Assembly (NCBI GenBank): GCA_963932465.1
Contig: OZ010791.1
Coordinates: 157,164,012-157,228,011 of the forward strand
Origin: Maratus speciosus
Taxonomy: Eukaryota > Arthropoda > Arachnida > Araneae > Salticidae
Length of the DNA: 64,000 nucleotides
Reading direction: 5' to 3'
The notes below the pieces were generated by a model that saw nothing but the letters and a program-made list of their open reading frames with translations, had not been told where the DNA came from and did not search any database. Both the position numbers and the translations under genes were made by a program. Positions 1 to 10,434 of this stretch are shown here, piece by piece. Each line of letters begins with the position of its first letter. Within the stretch, counting starts at the first letter, position 1.

Positions 1-119
1 TATTTTAGATATCGGAATTCGACAAAGTGCAGATTGTAGCAGGAAACATTTTCTATCTTCGTTTGATAATTTTAGGGTTTCTTATGCAACTGAAACAGTT
101 GTGTACGGCTGAGAAATAT

Positions 120-221
120 TTTTGAAATGTTATTTTTGACTTTACGTATCGTAAATAGTCCAATGAACTTAAAAATAGATGATTTACTTAAAATCACAGA
201 CACACACTAATTTTATATATA
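120..221. repeat. Repeat R copy A, left segment
   Basis: About 100 bp resembling 4990-5104. Both read through 'aaaatcaca' and 'cacacactaatt' into a TA-rich run. It is the left piece of repeat R copy A, which continues at 1807 after a TA-flanked insertion. Bases 1-119 hold nothing I recognise. The outer limit of R is not visible here, so the start is approximate. Confidence 0.5.
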
Positions 222-1806
222 CGTTCGAACTCCTATTTAACGAATCGCTCTGGACCAGCAACTTTGTTCGTTAAATCGAGATTATTCGTTAAACTGGGAT
301 AATCTAAGGAATTTTTTTATACTACAGAACAAGTTAAAAAATGGCTATAAATAAAAATAACAATCCTTTCTTATCTTAATAATGATGTTAAATATTTGTT
401 GCTTTAAGAAAATACACTGTATAAAAGTTGATTATTTTTTTTATGTACTACTATAAATCACAAGCAAAGCAATTAAGAAAAAAGTCATTTATTGAAATTT
501 TATTGATAAATTATAAGATATCTTTATGACGCGTTGTTCTATCACGAAGCGGGTAGCGTAAGCGGGCTTCTGAGGCGATGACAAAATTAAATTTAAAGAA
601 ATAATTTATTATTCAATAATAAAATAAATGACACTGCTTGGCTAATGATGTCATTAATTCACAACAATTTAAAAAAAATGTGAATAGGTGGGATCGTTTG
701 CAATTTACGACAGATCGGTAGCCAAGTATAAGTCCAAGTAATTTGATTCAAAGATCACTGTCCGTGTATAAAGTATTTGCACAGACGCACAGTCTATTTC
801 CTTCTCTATGATTTAAAGAAAACCGCACAGCTAACGAGCTGGCCTAACTCCCTTCACTCCAAATTCTGGAGGAAGGTTTGCCTCGCTTCGGATCAAATCC
901 CGAGCGATATCTTTAGACAACTTTAAGAGAAAACCTTTCTCCTAGGTTCAGAAACCTGTACCTCTCACTACGAGATCTAAACTCTGAATGTATATCTCCT
1001 TAATTAATGATGCTCATCTTCTCTCGATCCTTTGATTAACACAATGGTTTCTTCTTAGCCACTTAGAACCTTGGGCCCACGAGGTCATCCTCAAGCTTTA
1101 ATATTATAAGTTCTGTATAGTCTGCCTCTCTTTGAGGGGAATAAGTTTCGCTTTCACCCTAGCACGTGGGAGCGTTTTCCCTTCTCCAAGGTAGTTTCAC
1201 TTTCGGGGGATCACACGGATTTCTCAACCACACTGCTATTCATCTGCTTGCCTCTGTAGTATCATCTTAAATGATGAGTTAAGATCGATCTACTTCTTTT
1301 TATCCCTTCCGACAAACGCTGGACTTAGCTAAAATCTTGAACTATTCCTTTAATACATTATCGTGCCTATGCAAGCTTTTACCTGAATATCTAAGGGGTT
1401 TTTCTGGGGAATCAGTTCGATTTGTTCCATCTTTTATAGATTTTTATTTGCTTTGTTTCGATTTTGTATCGCAAACTTCTTTATAAAAATTTTTCCTGAA
1501 GCTGTGAAATCATTGTCATCAATATCATGCGCAATCAAGTACTGTTTCAAAGAATCCAAACTGCTAACTGCTTCTTTGAATGTTGCATGCTTTATTTCTG
1601 TTTCAACTTCTTCATCCGATTAGCTACTAGTGCTATTAATAACCTTGCTGTAATGTACATTTTCTTCAATATTTATTTTTTACATCGAAAGTTATTCGTT
1701 AAATCAGGATTATAAAGTCCTTAAATCGAAGTTTTTTGCTTCATTTTCGTCGGCACCTTACACAAATTTCCTAAATCAAAAAATTTGTTAAATCGGGGTT
1801 CAGCTG
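222..1806 (-). mobile_element. pogo/Tigger-like DNA transposon, degenerate
   Basis: A 1585-bp element flanked by TA on both sides (220-221 and 1807-1808). The ends form an imperfect inverted repeat: left 'gaactcctatttaacgaa' and right, reversed, 'gaaccccgatttaacaaa', which resembles pogo/Tigger termini. A transposase tail lies at 1434-1600 on the minus strand. Bases 820-1400 are less AT-rich than the surroundings and have no recognisable coding. The insertion splits repeat R at its TATATA run. Confidence 0.6.
1434..1600 (-). pseudogene. pogo/Tigger transposase C-terminal tail
   Basis: The minus-strand frame reads FKEAVSSLDSLKQYLIAHD followed by IDDNDF and ends at a TAA at 1434-1436. The pattern of a short helix, an LxxLKxYL-like segment, then D-D/N-x-F resembles the C-terminal tail of Tigger/jerky-type transposases. 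Upstream the frame is broken, and no DDE catalytic block is recognisable in the element, so this is a relic. The family call rests on recalled family patterns, not a search. Confidence 0.45.
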
Positions 1807-2426
1807 TATATGTATAAGCGAATTTAAAAAAGAATCATCCAATATATATTTAGTACATTAAATATGTTGATGCCTCATTCAAATGTTTTTTTTTTTTTTT
1901 TTTTTCTGGAACCTTAAAAACCTCTGAAACAAAAATTAAATTTTCACATCAGTCTCTAAATTTCTAAATTAACGCGCATTTTTTCATTAAAGTTATAAAA
2001 TTAATAAAAAGATACTCCAATAGCGCAAACCTCTTTGTGAAAAATTATATGGATCTTGAGATAAAACACAAAATAAATTCTTGTTCAACCCCTTTTCACT
2101 TTAGTGAATAATTTATCCAATGGGAAGAGGACTCGATGATTTTCTTCTGATAAAGTGTCGTTCTTCCTAATGATACTTACCACAACATTAAGACTGAGAA
2201 AAAGGGATTTTTTCGAGATTTTGTTCGCACATATATTGTTTAATACCATATAGAACAACCAGAATCCATTTGTAGTATGTAGCGTTAAGCAAGCAGTCAT
2301 TAATCTATAAGGGACACGCTTCATTTATCTTCCGGGTAAAATATATTAGAAATAGATAAATACTGGATGTTTAAAATGATATTTATTTCTAACTTTGAGG
2401 AAGGCATTTTGTGACTGTGTAAGCAG
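1807..2426 (-). repeat. Repeat R copy A, middle segment
   Basis: Continues copy A of R. Bases 1810-1875 match 8930-9000 ('gatgcctcattc'), and 1900-2426 match 11380-11888 closely over about 500 bp. The match stops at a TTAA where the next element inserted. A poly-T run at about 1887-1905 interrupts it. The coding-like part is listed separately. Confidence 0.8.
2085..2324 (-). pseudogene. Repeat-R ORF, possible piggyBac-like transposase tail
   Basis: A 79-codon open stretch (MKRVPYRLMTA..., SLFLSLNVVVSIIRKNDTLS) whose counterpart in copy B (11564-11791) is also open, with the same core. The pattern of an R/W-P-like start, an aliphatic helix, N-x-x-x-x-K, FLxSL and a basic IIRK segment is reminiscent of the end of piggyBac-type transposases. 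The similarity is weak, and a neighbouring frame gives an alternative reading. I see no catalytic aspartates. Confidence 0.3.
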
Positions 2427-2463
2427 TTAAGGGGACAGTTTACCTTTTCAATAATTTTACTTA

Positions 2464-3014
2464 CAGTAGAACCTCAATTATCCGAAGTAATTGGGACCGC
2501 CCCTCTTTCGGAAAATTGAAATTTTCGGATAATCGAGAATGCTTCAATTTTAAGGATAAATAAATACAATATTTCTTATTATGGTAATAAGTGCTTAATA
2601 AAAATAAAGCAATAGCAAAATAGAAACAAAAATAAATTACCTGAATTTTAATTTTGAAATCAAGTACCTTTTACATTTATCGCAAGGGTTTGAAAAAATA
2701 TTTTTGTTTGTCGCTGTTTCAATTGCTTTGCTTTGAAGCTCTATCACAGAGTTTTTTTAATATTATTAGTTCACCACTATCACAGTCTTTCTGCTGCTCC
2801 AGCCATGCCGAACCTTTTGCAAAACTTTCAAATGCTTTAGAATTTCTAATTTGTTCATTTTCTTCGTTCCACTCCGTAGCTTACGGGATCTCAAGTTAAA
2901 TTTTAAAAAAACTCTAAGATAGTTAAAAATATATATATATATATATATTCAAAATGGATTTCGGTTAACCGAGAGTTTTGGTTAAAACAGTTTCGGATAA
3001 AAGAGGTTTTACTG
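2464..3014 (-). mobile_element. Tigger-like deletion derivative
   Basis: A 551-bp element flanked by TA (2462-2463 and 3015-3016). TIRs are 'cagtagaacctc' and, reversed, 'cagtaaaacctc', each followed by a 'ttatccgaa' block. The inside keeps only the end of a transposase (2719-2880, minus) plus a TA microsatellite around 2929-2948. It is nested within the TTAA element. Confidence 0.75.
2719..2880 (-). pseudogene. Tigger-type transposase C-terminal remnant
   Basis: The minus frame reads FAKGSAWLEQQKDCDSGELI followed by LLKKLCDRASK, ending at TGA (2719-2721). The W-LEQQ-x-x-C-D ... LxxLxDRA arrangement is typical of the C-terminal helical tail of Tigger/pogo transposases. The DNA-binding and catalytic parts are absent, so the element could not move itself. 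Confidence 0.5.
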
Positions 3015-3334
3015 TATTTATAAAAACATGGTTCAAATGGTGAACTCACTGCATTTCAATGTCAAAAGAAACGTACATTTTGAAAAAAAAATAACTGCAT
3101 ATTTAATTAAATTTTTTAAAAAGTTAAAAAATTCGAATTTTTTTAAAATCCCTGCTACTTTTTTAAATATTAATATTTTTGACTATTTTTTTTTTTAATA
3201 TTTTCAAGTGTATATTATACAAGACTGCGTATGGATTTTTAGATACATCTAAAATAACACTTAACATAATTTTTTTACTGATGCATATAGTGTAAAATTA
3301 TGAAATCTAAACACATCTTTGTAACACATCTTTT

Positions 3335-3400
3335 CACGAACATATAAATGTGTTAAAACGCTTTGCGCTTGTTGAGCAGAGCAGTTGAGAACAGCCTTAA
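3335..3400 (-). mobile_element. TTAA-MITE, terminal fragment
   Basis: About 65 bp matching the end of the TTAA-MITE family described at 16722-17176, in reverse ('gagcagagcagttgagaaca' then gccTTAA at 3397-3400). The rest of the copy is missing. It sits immediately left of the foldback at 3413. Confidence 0.6.
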
Positions 3401-3412
3401 TACGGTGGTGTA

Positions 3413-4042
3413 TCAATAAGTTTTTGCCTCACATAGAAATAATTGAGTAAAATTTATGGAATTGATATATTTTATTAGTCCTTTTCTATAATAGTCACCG
3501 TGCACAGTAACACATTTCTGCGAACGGTATTTTAAAGAGATGGGGAAGGGTTTATTCCAGAAGGCGGGATATTAGACCAAAAAGGGGGGTGGGCACTTTT
3601 CTAACTTTTACGATTTGACATATTGTTGAAAAGACTTGTGACCACTTATTCATGTTATGCACCTACCGAGCTCTTCTCCCCAATTTACCTCACTCGGGGG
3701 GGGGCACTTTTCTAACTTTTGCAGACCCCCTCATGCCCCCCCCCCCGGGGGGAAATTGGGACGGGGGCTTGGCCCGGGAGCGGCATAACATGAATAAGTC
3801 TTCACAGGTCTTTCCAACAATATGTCACATGAGGGGGGCAGCAAAAGTTAGTAAAGTGCCCCCAGTTCCCCCCTTTTAGTCTACTATCGCGCCTCCTGGA
3901 ATACACACTCCCTCCTCTCTTTGAAATACCGTTTGCAGAAATGCGTTACTGTGCACGGTGACCATTATAGAAAAGGAATAATAAAATATAACAATTTCAC
4001 AAACTTCATTCAATTATTTATGTGAGGGCAAAAACTTATTGA
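3413..4042. mobile_element. Foldback/MITE with ~250-bp arms
   Basis: Flanked by TA (3411-3412 and 4043-4044). The arms are long inverted repeats: both begin 'tcaataagtttttgcc' (right arm read in reverse) and share 'gtgcacagtaac' and 'acggtattt', with scattered differences. The centre is G/C-homopolymeric, with runs near 3694 and 3738. No transposase. A related internal fragment ('gggcacttttctaac') recurs near 42505. Confidence 0.75.
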
Positions 4043-4054
4043 TATACCCTCGTA

Positions 4055-4485
4055 TTAAGGTTGTTGTCAACTACTCTGCTCAACAAACGCAAAACGTTTT
4101 GACACATTTACAAATTCATTTTTTAACGGAAAGATATAAAATTGGAACGCCTGACAAAGGAAACGATTTGGAATCGAACTATGTTTTACATTTCTTGATA
4201 AATAAACTACCTATTGAGTTATAAGCGATTCTGATCGCGTGACAAAGACGTTTTTCATTCTTCCTTGGGTGGTAATTCTTCTTTCGCGCGAAAATTCGGT
4301 TCAAAACGCCCACTTTGACACTATTTTCGGAAAGTTCTATCGCGTTTGCAAAAGAACGGAAAACGCAACTCGATTACATATAGTTTATGAACAACAACAC
4401 CGGCTAGTTTCATTCATTTCCCGAATAAAAATGAATTTAAACCCATATCATAAAGTTTCCCTTTTGGATTTCAGAACAGCTTTAA
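4055..4485 (+). mobile_element. TTAA-MITE copy
   Basis: Bounded by TTAA (4055-4058 and 4482-4485), with the family's terminal 'GGyTGTTsTCAA' and, at the far end, a reversed 'CAGAACAGCTTTAA'. It carries the internal landmarks 'ctctgctcaacaaacgcaaa', 'aacggaaagatataaaattg' and 'cattttggcc-free' spacing like other copies. It is about 430 bp and non-coding by function. Confidence 0.75.
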
Positions 4486-4621
4486 GAAAATTTACAATAT
4501 CTCGCGATATAATTACTGTATAAGTAAAAATGAAGTGTCAAAATATTCACAATTAAGTGGGCTTTCATTTAATATAAAAAAAAAATTGACATTTTGGCCA
4601 ATTTTGAGGTCAACTGTCCCC

Positions 4622-4720
4622 TTAAACCAGTGGTACTCGTTAAAATTTTTGTAAGGTCTAAAATCTGAAAGAGCTCGAAGGTGAAAGAGGGATGGTAGGA
4701 GAGATTTGACCACTGAGTAT
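4622..4720. repeat. Repeat R copy A, right segment
   Basis: After the TTAA element, copy A resumes. 'actcgttaaaattttt' and 'tctaaaatctg' correspond to 11897-11935 in copy B. From about 4720 to 4990 I see only AT-rich, non-coding sequence with poly-T runs (about 4790-4804). Confidence 0.55.
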
Positions 4721-5039
4721 TCTCGTCTTAGACAGAGACGAGGCTGACTATGCTCTCAGTTGTAATTGTGAGATAGGCCTGTAGTTTCTTTTTTTTTTTT
4801 TTTTATGTTTTAAAAACTTAAGATCAGATATGGCGCCTCCGATTGGCTTCTCATACTTTCAAATGGAGTTTTAATATTAAAATGTATAAATCATAATCTA
4901 AAACTAAATATTATCATTTAAGAATATTAACTATAGCTTCCAATCGCCGTAAGATTCCTTAAAATGGATCAATAAGTTCTCGAGCATTTGACTTTTTTTT
5001 TTTTTTTACTATATGTATCCTAAATACTTCAAAGAAATA

Positions 5040-5104
5040 TTCAGAGTTCACTGAAATAGATGTTTTTCTTAAAATCACACGCACACACTAATTATATATA
5101 TATA
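5040..5104. repeat. Repeat R copy B, left segment
   Basis: Matches 150-221 ('aaaatcaca...cacacactaat'), leading into the same TA-rich run, where here a Tc1-like element inserted instead of the Tigger-like element found in copy A. Confidence 0.55.
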
Positions 5105-5394
5105 CAGTGGCGGTCAAAAGTTTCCGGCCAGCATAAAATTTTTGGTTAATTTGTAAGTATACTCATATGAAGAATAATCTCAAAGTGATACTTATACACT
5201 TTATTGACACAACAGTTAAGAACTTATTTATGGAATAAAAATTAAATATTAATAAATTTAATTGACAAAATTAATTCCAAAAGAAAACACATGTTCTCAA
5301 AAGTTTCCGGCCACCTTGACAAGTTTGGAAAAAAAATGGTGTTATAACAGAAAATAAATGTGATCAATAACATTTACAATTAGTATTTTGTACT

Positions 5395-6099
5395 CATACA
5401 TTTAGCAATAAGTACTGCGGCGCAGCAACGTGGCATCTATTCAATGAACGGTTGTAGATCATCAATGTTAAGTTTTGTCCACGGTTCTTGCAATTTTTGT
5501 GAAAATGTTGCTGAATTGGAATATTTATAATTCCACACACGTTTTCAAGTTACTTTCAAAGATTTTCTATTAGATTTAGATAGGATGATTGGGCTATCCA
5601 TTTCAAAAATGGAATTTTTTTGTGCGAAAGCCACTGCTTGACGAGCTTGCATGTATGCTTTTGGTCGTTATCATGATGAAACAAATAGTTGCGACCACAA
5701 GTTTTCCTCTAATATGGCAGCAAATGACCTTGCAAGATATCCTTATGCATTGTACTATTCATATTGTCGCGGATTTCAAATAACGGACAGGCACATTTTT
5801 CAGAAAATTCTCCCCACAGCATAACGTGTCCTCCGCCATGCTTCATTGTAGGAATAATATATCTCGCATCTTATCTTTTGTTTTTAGGTCGTCGGTTGTA
5901 ATGTCTTTTATCACTCCCGAAAAGATTGAACGTCGATTCGTCGGAAAATAGTACTTTTTTCCAATTTTCACTTGACAGTCTTTGTATTCCTTGGCAAACG
6001 CCAGTCGGGCCTTCTGAATTTTTTTTACTTATGAAAGGTTTTTTATCACCGACTGTTCCATAAAGTTCTACATCACATAAGCGTCTTGACACTGTAGAC
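5395..6099 (-). pseudogene. Tc1 transposase, catalytic half
   Basis: Minus strand. The frame carries VSRRLCDVELYG, then NWKKVLFSDESTFNLFGSD, where FSDES contains one DDE aspartate. After breaks come MKHGGGHVMLWGEF, the hallmark K-H-G-G-G-x-V-M-x-W-G block, and FHHDND with H-T-C, which is the next catalytic position. It ends near 5395. Stops and small frame changes interrupt it. The right end is exactly the hAT insertion point (6099/6100). Function in life was cut-and-paste transposition. Confidence 0.8.
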
Positions 6100-7439
6100 C
6101 AGGCATGTCAAACTCATTTACTGCCGCGGGCCAAATTAAGTATTGTATACAAAGCCGCGGGCCAAATTAAGCGTTATATAGAAAGCCGCGGGCCACATAA
6201 AAAAGAGTAAATAATATTATTACCGTTGCATAGAATAAAATTTCTTCGTACAAAACACAGCCATGTTAAAAAACTTTTAGCACAAAATTCCAAAGATAAT
6301 ATTATACATTGTTTATTTTATGTTATCTTTCTATATATAAAAGAAAATTTTGATTTGGAAATGGACCAATGAAAATCTGCGTAGATATTCCCGGCAGATC
6401 GGCATCTAATCTGAATGCTTAAGCATGGCCTTTCTTCGTTAATATTAAAATAACTGTTGCATACAAAAATATGAAAATCGGTAGTATTATAGAGAAATGT
6501 TTGATAAACAACGCTGATGCAGACAGTTTTCAAATCGAAGAATTATTTTAAGAGATATTTAATGCCAAAGTTGGACAAAATCGTTCCATTAAAAAAGTTT
6601 TATAGGAGCAAAAACTGTACATAGGAATTTAATCATTTTATGCGTCAGAATTTCCCGGTGTGCAGATTGCATTTATTTTTCTTATTTGACATTTTTTGAG
6701 GTTTTATTTCTATTTTAAATTGAAATTTTCAGCATTTCGAGAGATATTTTTTACAAAATTTAGAAAATTGTACTAATTTAAACTGTTGCCAATTGTATAA
6801 ACTGCACAAACAATAATGTTTACTTCAAATTAAAAATTTATTTACACGTGACTATTACAAACAGAAATAAAAACTTTAAAGTTAGGATTAAATTATTACA
6901 TGTTAAAAGCAGGAAAATTACGTCATAAGAACCATATTTAGACTTGAATTTTAAAAGAGAAACAAAATCTTAAAATAAAATCATTATTATGCGTTAAAAC
7001 TTGTAATTGGAGAAAATTACGTCATATTTAAAATGGCCAAAAAATATGGCAAAACAATTTAAATTGAAAAATATATTTGCGCGAGATATTTTGAGATAAT
7101 CTTTTCAACTATTATCGTGAATTCGAAGACAGCGAAAATAATATTTCCTTCTAACAACAAAAGTATTTTGACGTGAATATTAATAAGAGAAATAAATCTT
7201 TGGTGTAAATTACGTCAGATTTGAAACGATATATTTAAAATGAATTATTTGAAAGAACTATCTTACAGCGCTGTTAAAAAATACCGGGAGACAATGACAC
7301 TGTTTACAAATGTTTAACTAATTTTTTTAATTAAATACGAAAACAGCCATTGTATCTCTTAACAGCAGCAGATTTGGTCTTGAAAATCCCCAATCCAAGG
7401 AAAACGAATGGAAACCCGTTTACAGAGAGATCGGTACTG

Positions 7440-7470
<31 letters not shown>

Positions 7471-8319
7471 CAATATTTTTAAAGCCCATCAAATTAGCGT
7501 GCTTTTTGGATTTTGGTTTGCCTGAACGGGGGTTGGCGAGCGTAGCTCGTAGGGGGCAGAGCCCCCTACTTTATTAAAAAAAAAAATACTCAAAATTACT
7601 TTACAACAAAAATCTATAAAATTTAATAGAATTTTCTAAAATGCATTTATTTCAAAAGTTGATTGTGCACACTAATCTTGATCCAGCACTGGGCTTCCGA
7701 TCCTCCAAACACTGGAATGACCCTGCTGTTGCTGGATTCTCCACCAGAGTTTCGAAATTTATTTTTTCGGATCGTTTCTTTTGTTTAAAAATTTATTTTA
7801 TGTTCCTTGTTCAATTTCGATGTGTGTTAGGCACTAAGCATTGGCTTGGCTTGTAATAATGCTTGGCATATTTAAAATAAATGCATTTTCTTTTTAAAAA
7901 TAATTTTGTACATGTAATAAACTCTATTGGAAGACGCTAATGCTACTATTAAATAATAAGATAGCATCAAGAAATTTACTCTGAAGTTGAAATTTACTCA
8001 GGTGCTTTTAATTTCAAACGAAAACTCCAAGCACTTTGCCTTTTGGTAGTCTTTTGAAAATTCACATTCATAATTTGTCGATTTAAAATGAAAATTGTAA
8101 CTTTTTATAATTGTTCGAAATATTCGAATACAAATCTTTCGTATTATTGCTATCTCTAAGACCGCGGTTGGCGCAAGTCTTTTCGTGTAAAGTATATTTT
8201 CAGCATGCACGTTCTAACAAATGCATTAAATACAGGCAAAGGGACAAAGGCTTCGCGGGCCACAAATAAGTTGTCGGCGGGCCAGTTGTGGCCCGCGGGA
8301 CACGTGTTTGACATGCCTG
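6100..8319. mobile_element. Non-autonomous hAT element nested in Tc1
   Basis: Exact 8-bp target duplication CTGTAGAC at 6092-6099 and 8320-8327. The inverted ends are 'caggcatgtcaaac' on both sides, followed by a GC-rich 'cgcgggcca' block, typical of Charlie-like hAT families. The 2.2-kb interior is AT-rich with no transposase that I can read. It holds a T-run at about 7439-7466 and a GC-rich patch at about 7515-7570 similar to one near 55035. Confidence 0.9.
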
Positions 8320-8327
8320 CTGTAGAC

Positions 8328-8621
8328 AGACTTGTTTCAGCAATATTTTAACACCATAAATCGCGTAGAATTGCAGCGGCATTTTTACGCGGGTCATCAA
8401 TTGCTTGTCTTCTGATAATTCTGTCCTCAAGAATAGTCGTTTTCCGGGGCCCTCCGGACCGTGGCAAGTTCCGAAGGCCATGGCCATCTTTATATTTTTT
8501 TACAATATCGTTTACAGCAAATTTTCCGATCGACAACTTTGCCGCAATCTCACGAGAGGATTATCCCTTTAGAGACAAACAAATCACTCGTTTAGGAACG
8601 ATAAATTGTTCAACTTTTCAT
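8328..8621 (-). pseudogene. Tc1 transposase, N-terminal HTH half
   Basis: The minus frame reads SSREIAAKLSIGKFAVNDIV then KKYKDGHG, LPRSGGPRKTT, EDRIIRRQAIDDPRKNAAAI. These are the two helix-turn-helix motifs and the GRPRK-like hinge of Tc1 transposases. Two stops lie near the start, so the start at 8621 is nominal. It runs left into the hAT insertion and resumes at 6099. Confidence 0.8.
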
Positions 8622-8924
8622 TTTTGAATTTCAAATGCGTTATTCGCGTTGATTAATTAATAAACATTGCCAAAAAACACTTTAGCGATATCAAAAACTA
8701 ATAGATGACTAATGGATGACGAATGGCTGGAAACTTTTGCACGCGCGAATTTCGAATTCCTCCCCTTTGCATTAAGTATCTTAAGTATCCAATCAAAATG
8801 ATCACGTGGTCAGAGGTAATTAGCTTATTCCTAACTTTTGGAGCAATTGTGCTTCTTCTTCGCTGAAACGTTCTGTCAAACAAATCAAAGAAACTTACTG
8901 GCCGGAAACTTTTGACCGCCACTG

Positions 8925-9009
8925 TATATATATATTCGTGAATTAAAAAAAAAAACTTCCAAAATATATTCAGTACATGAAATATGCTGATGCCTCATTC
9001 TGTTTTTAG
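8925..9009. repeat. Repeat R copy B, middle segment
   Basis: Resumes copy B after the Tc1 element ('atattcgtgaattaaaaaa', 'gatgcctcattc'), matching 1807-1880. It is cut again at about 9009 by the next element. Confidence 0.6.
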
Positions 9010-9143
9010 GTGCGTTCGTAATTATATAAATACGTAACACCTATTGTCGTCGTTCGGTACATCTGTCTGTCTGTCTGTCCGTCCGTCCGCATATAACAGA
9101 GCAAAAACTACCCAACCGAACGGTCTGAAATTTTAAATATATA

Positions 9144-10394
9144 GGGGGAACTGGGGCACATTGATGCGGTTTCCTTCTAAGAATTTTTTTGGTGGCCAGA
9201 AAACAGAAATTCCAAGTTATTTTTTAATGTGATGTTAGCAAAACTAGTGTAGTGTGTTATTAACAGTTACAATCGTTGTTTTATGTAGTATTTCCGCATG
9301 TAATTAAAGAAAAAACGAAAAAGTCATTTGTATCAATGTGCTCCATCCCTGGGATAGATTAATGTACCTCATGGTGCACTTCGATAGATTTGCGAAAAGT
9401 GGGAAAAAATAACAGCTACTGCATATTTTCCATAGAAAATGAGTTAGCAAACCATTTTAAATTTATTTAATGAAATTCAAATTGCCCACAATTTATTTGT
9501 AAGGAATGCTAATTGTTAAAGTGATCAAAATCAAAATTAAATGCATAACGACCTGATGTTCTTGCTGTTCCTTGAACGGTTGTTAGCTGTGACAACTTTG
9601 TCATACCTGGCACTTTAACCCCACCATTATCTTCTTTCTCGTTAAAAATGAAAAAGTTACCAGGTTTTCTGTTCATAAATCGAACGAGTTGGTCACCATC
9701 ATCAGTTTTTCCTTTAACTTGGCCTACAAAGTGAATAACTGATCTCTTTTTTGCAAACCGCACTATAACAAAGTTCTCATCAACAATATTTTGGTTATAA
9801 GTATCTGCTTCTTCACCTAACAGGTCACTTAGATTCAAATCATCTTATGTAAAATCACACAACTGTACTAAGTTTGTTCCAGATTCATCTGATGAATATA
9901 ATACTTCGCCCTTCTTTCCCTTCGTCTTGCGCTTCAAAGGTTTGGTGTCTTCTATCCCCAGCAGTATTTTTGCGTTTTTGCAATTATTTGTCTCTATTCC
10001 ATTACTGTGCTGCAGCTTGTTTCTCTTATATAACTTTTCTCATGTCGAAAAGCCTTTTTTCTCTCTCTGGAGAATCAGTACAAATTCGAGATTTACCATC
10101 CTGCCGTGCTTTTCTTTTGTTAGTTCTACTACCACTAGCTATTGGGTAAGGTCGAACATCTTCAGGAGTTACAGGATAGTTTGGCGGTAAATACCACCTG
10201 TTGAGAGGAATACTTAGAACCGTGATCCCTGACTCTTTCTTCACCTTTTCTTGCTTTCCTTTTCTCCAGGCGATGCTGCAGAGTAGCGGGTTTGATGTTG
10301 AACATGAGTGCAGCTTTCCGGATTGACAAGTTTCCCTCTAAAGCAGCTTTCGTAGCTTTAGATACGCCATCCTCGTTGATTTCAGATATCTCGG

Positions 10395-10434
<40 letters not shown>

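Larger units (their letters stand above)
2431..4621. mobile_element. TTAA-flanked non-autonomous element (piggyBac type)
   Basis: Bounded by TTAA at 2427-2430 and 4622-4625, with inverted ends 'ggggacagtttacc' and, reversed, 'ggggacagttgacc'. The paralogous R copy at about 11886 runs straight through this point without the insertion, an 'empty site'. Most of its 2.19 kb is younger nested material: a Tigger-like element, a partial MITE, a foldback and a full MITE. No piggyBac transposase is seen in it. TTAA duplication is the hallmark of piggyBac transposition. Confidence 0.75.
5105..8924 (-). mobile_element. Tc1-like transposon, IR/DR type, interrupted
   Basis: Flanked by TA (5103-5104 and 8925-8926). 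The outer TIRs are identical for about 27 bp, starting 'cagtggcggtcaaaag'. Inner copies of 'aaaagtttccggcca' occur at about 5297 and, reversed and degenerate, at about 8720, giving the IR/DR layout known from many Tc1 elements. Removing the nested 2220-bp hAT and its 8-bp duplication leaves about 1.59 kb, normal for Tc1. The transposase lies on the minus strand in two pieces. Confidence 0.9.

Noticed and set aside
7515..7570. GC-rich patch with 'gagcgtagctcgtagggggc' as a gene or RNA
   Set aside because: It is shared with about 55035-55070, so it is a repeat fragment. It has no fold or frame I trust.
9887..9910. CTGATGA near 9888 and a reversed one near 9704 as further hammerheads
   Set aside because: Neither has a GAAA at a workable distance with a stem II between. 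They are chance matches within pogo sequence.
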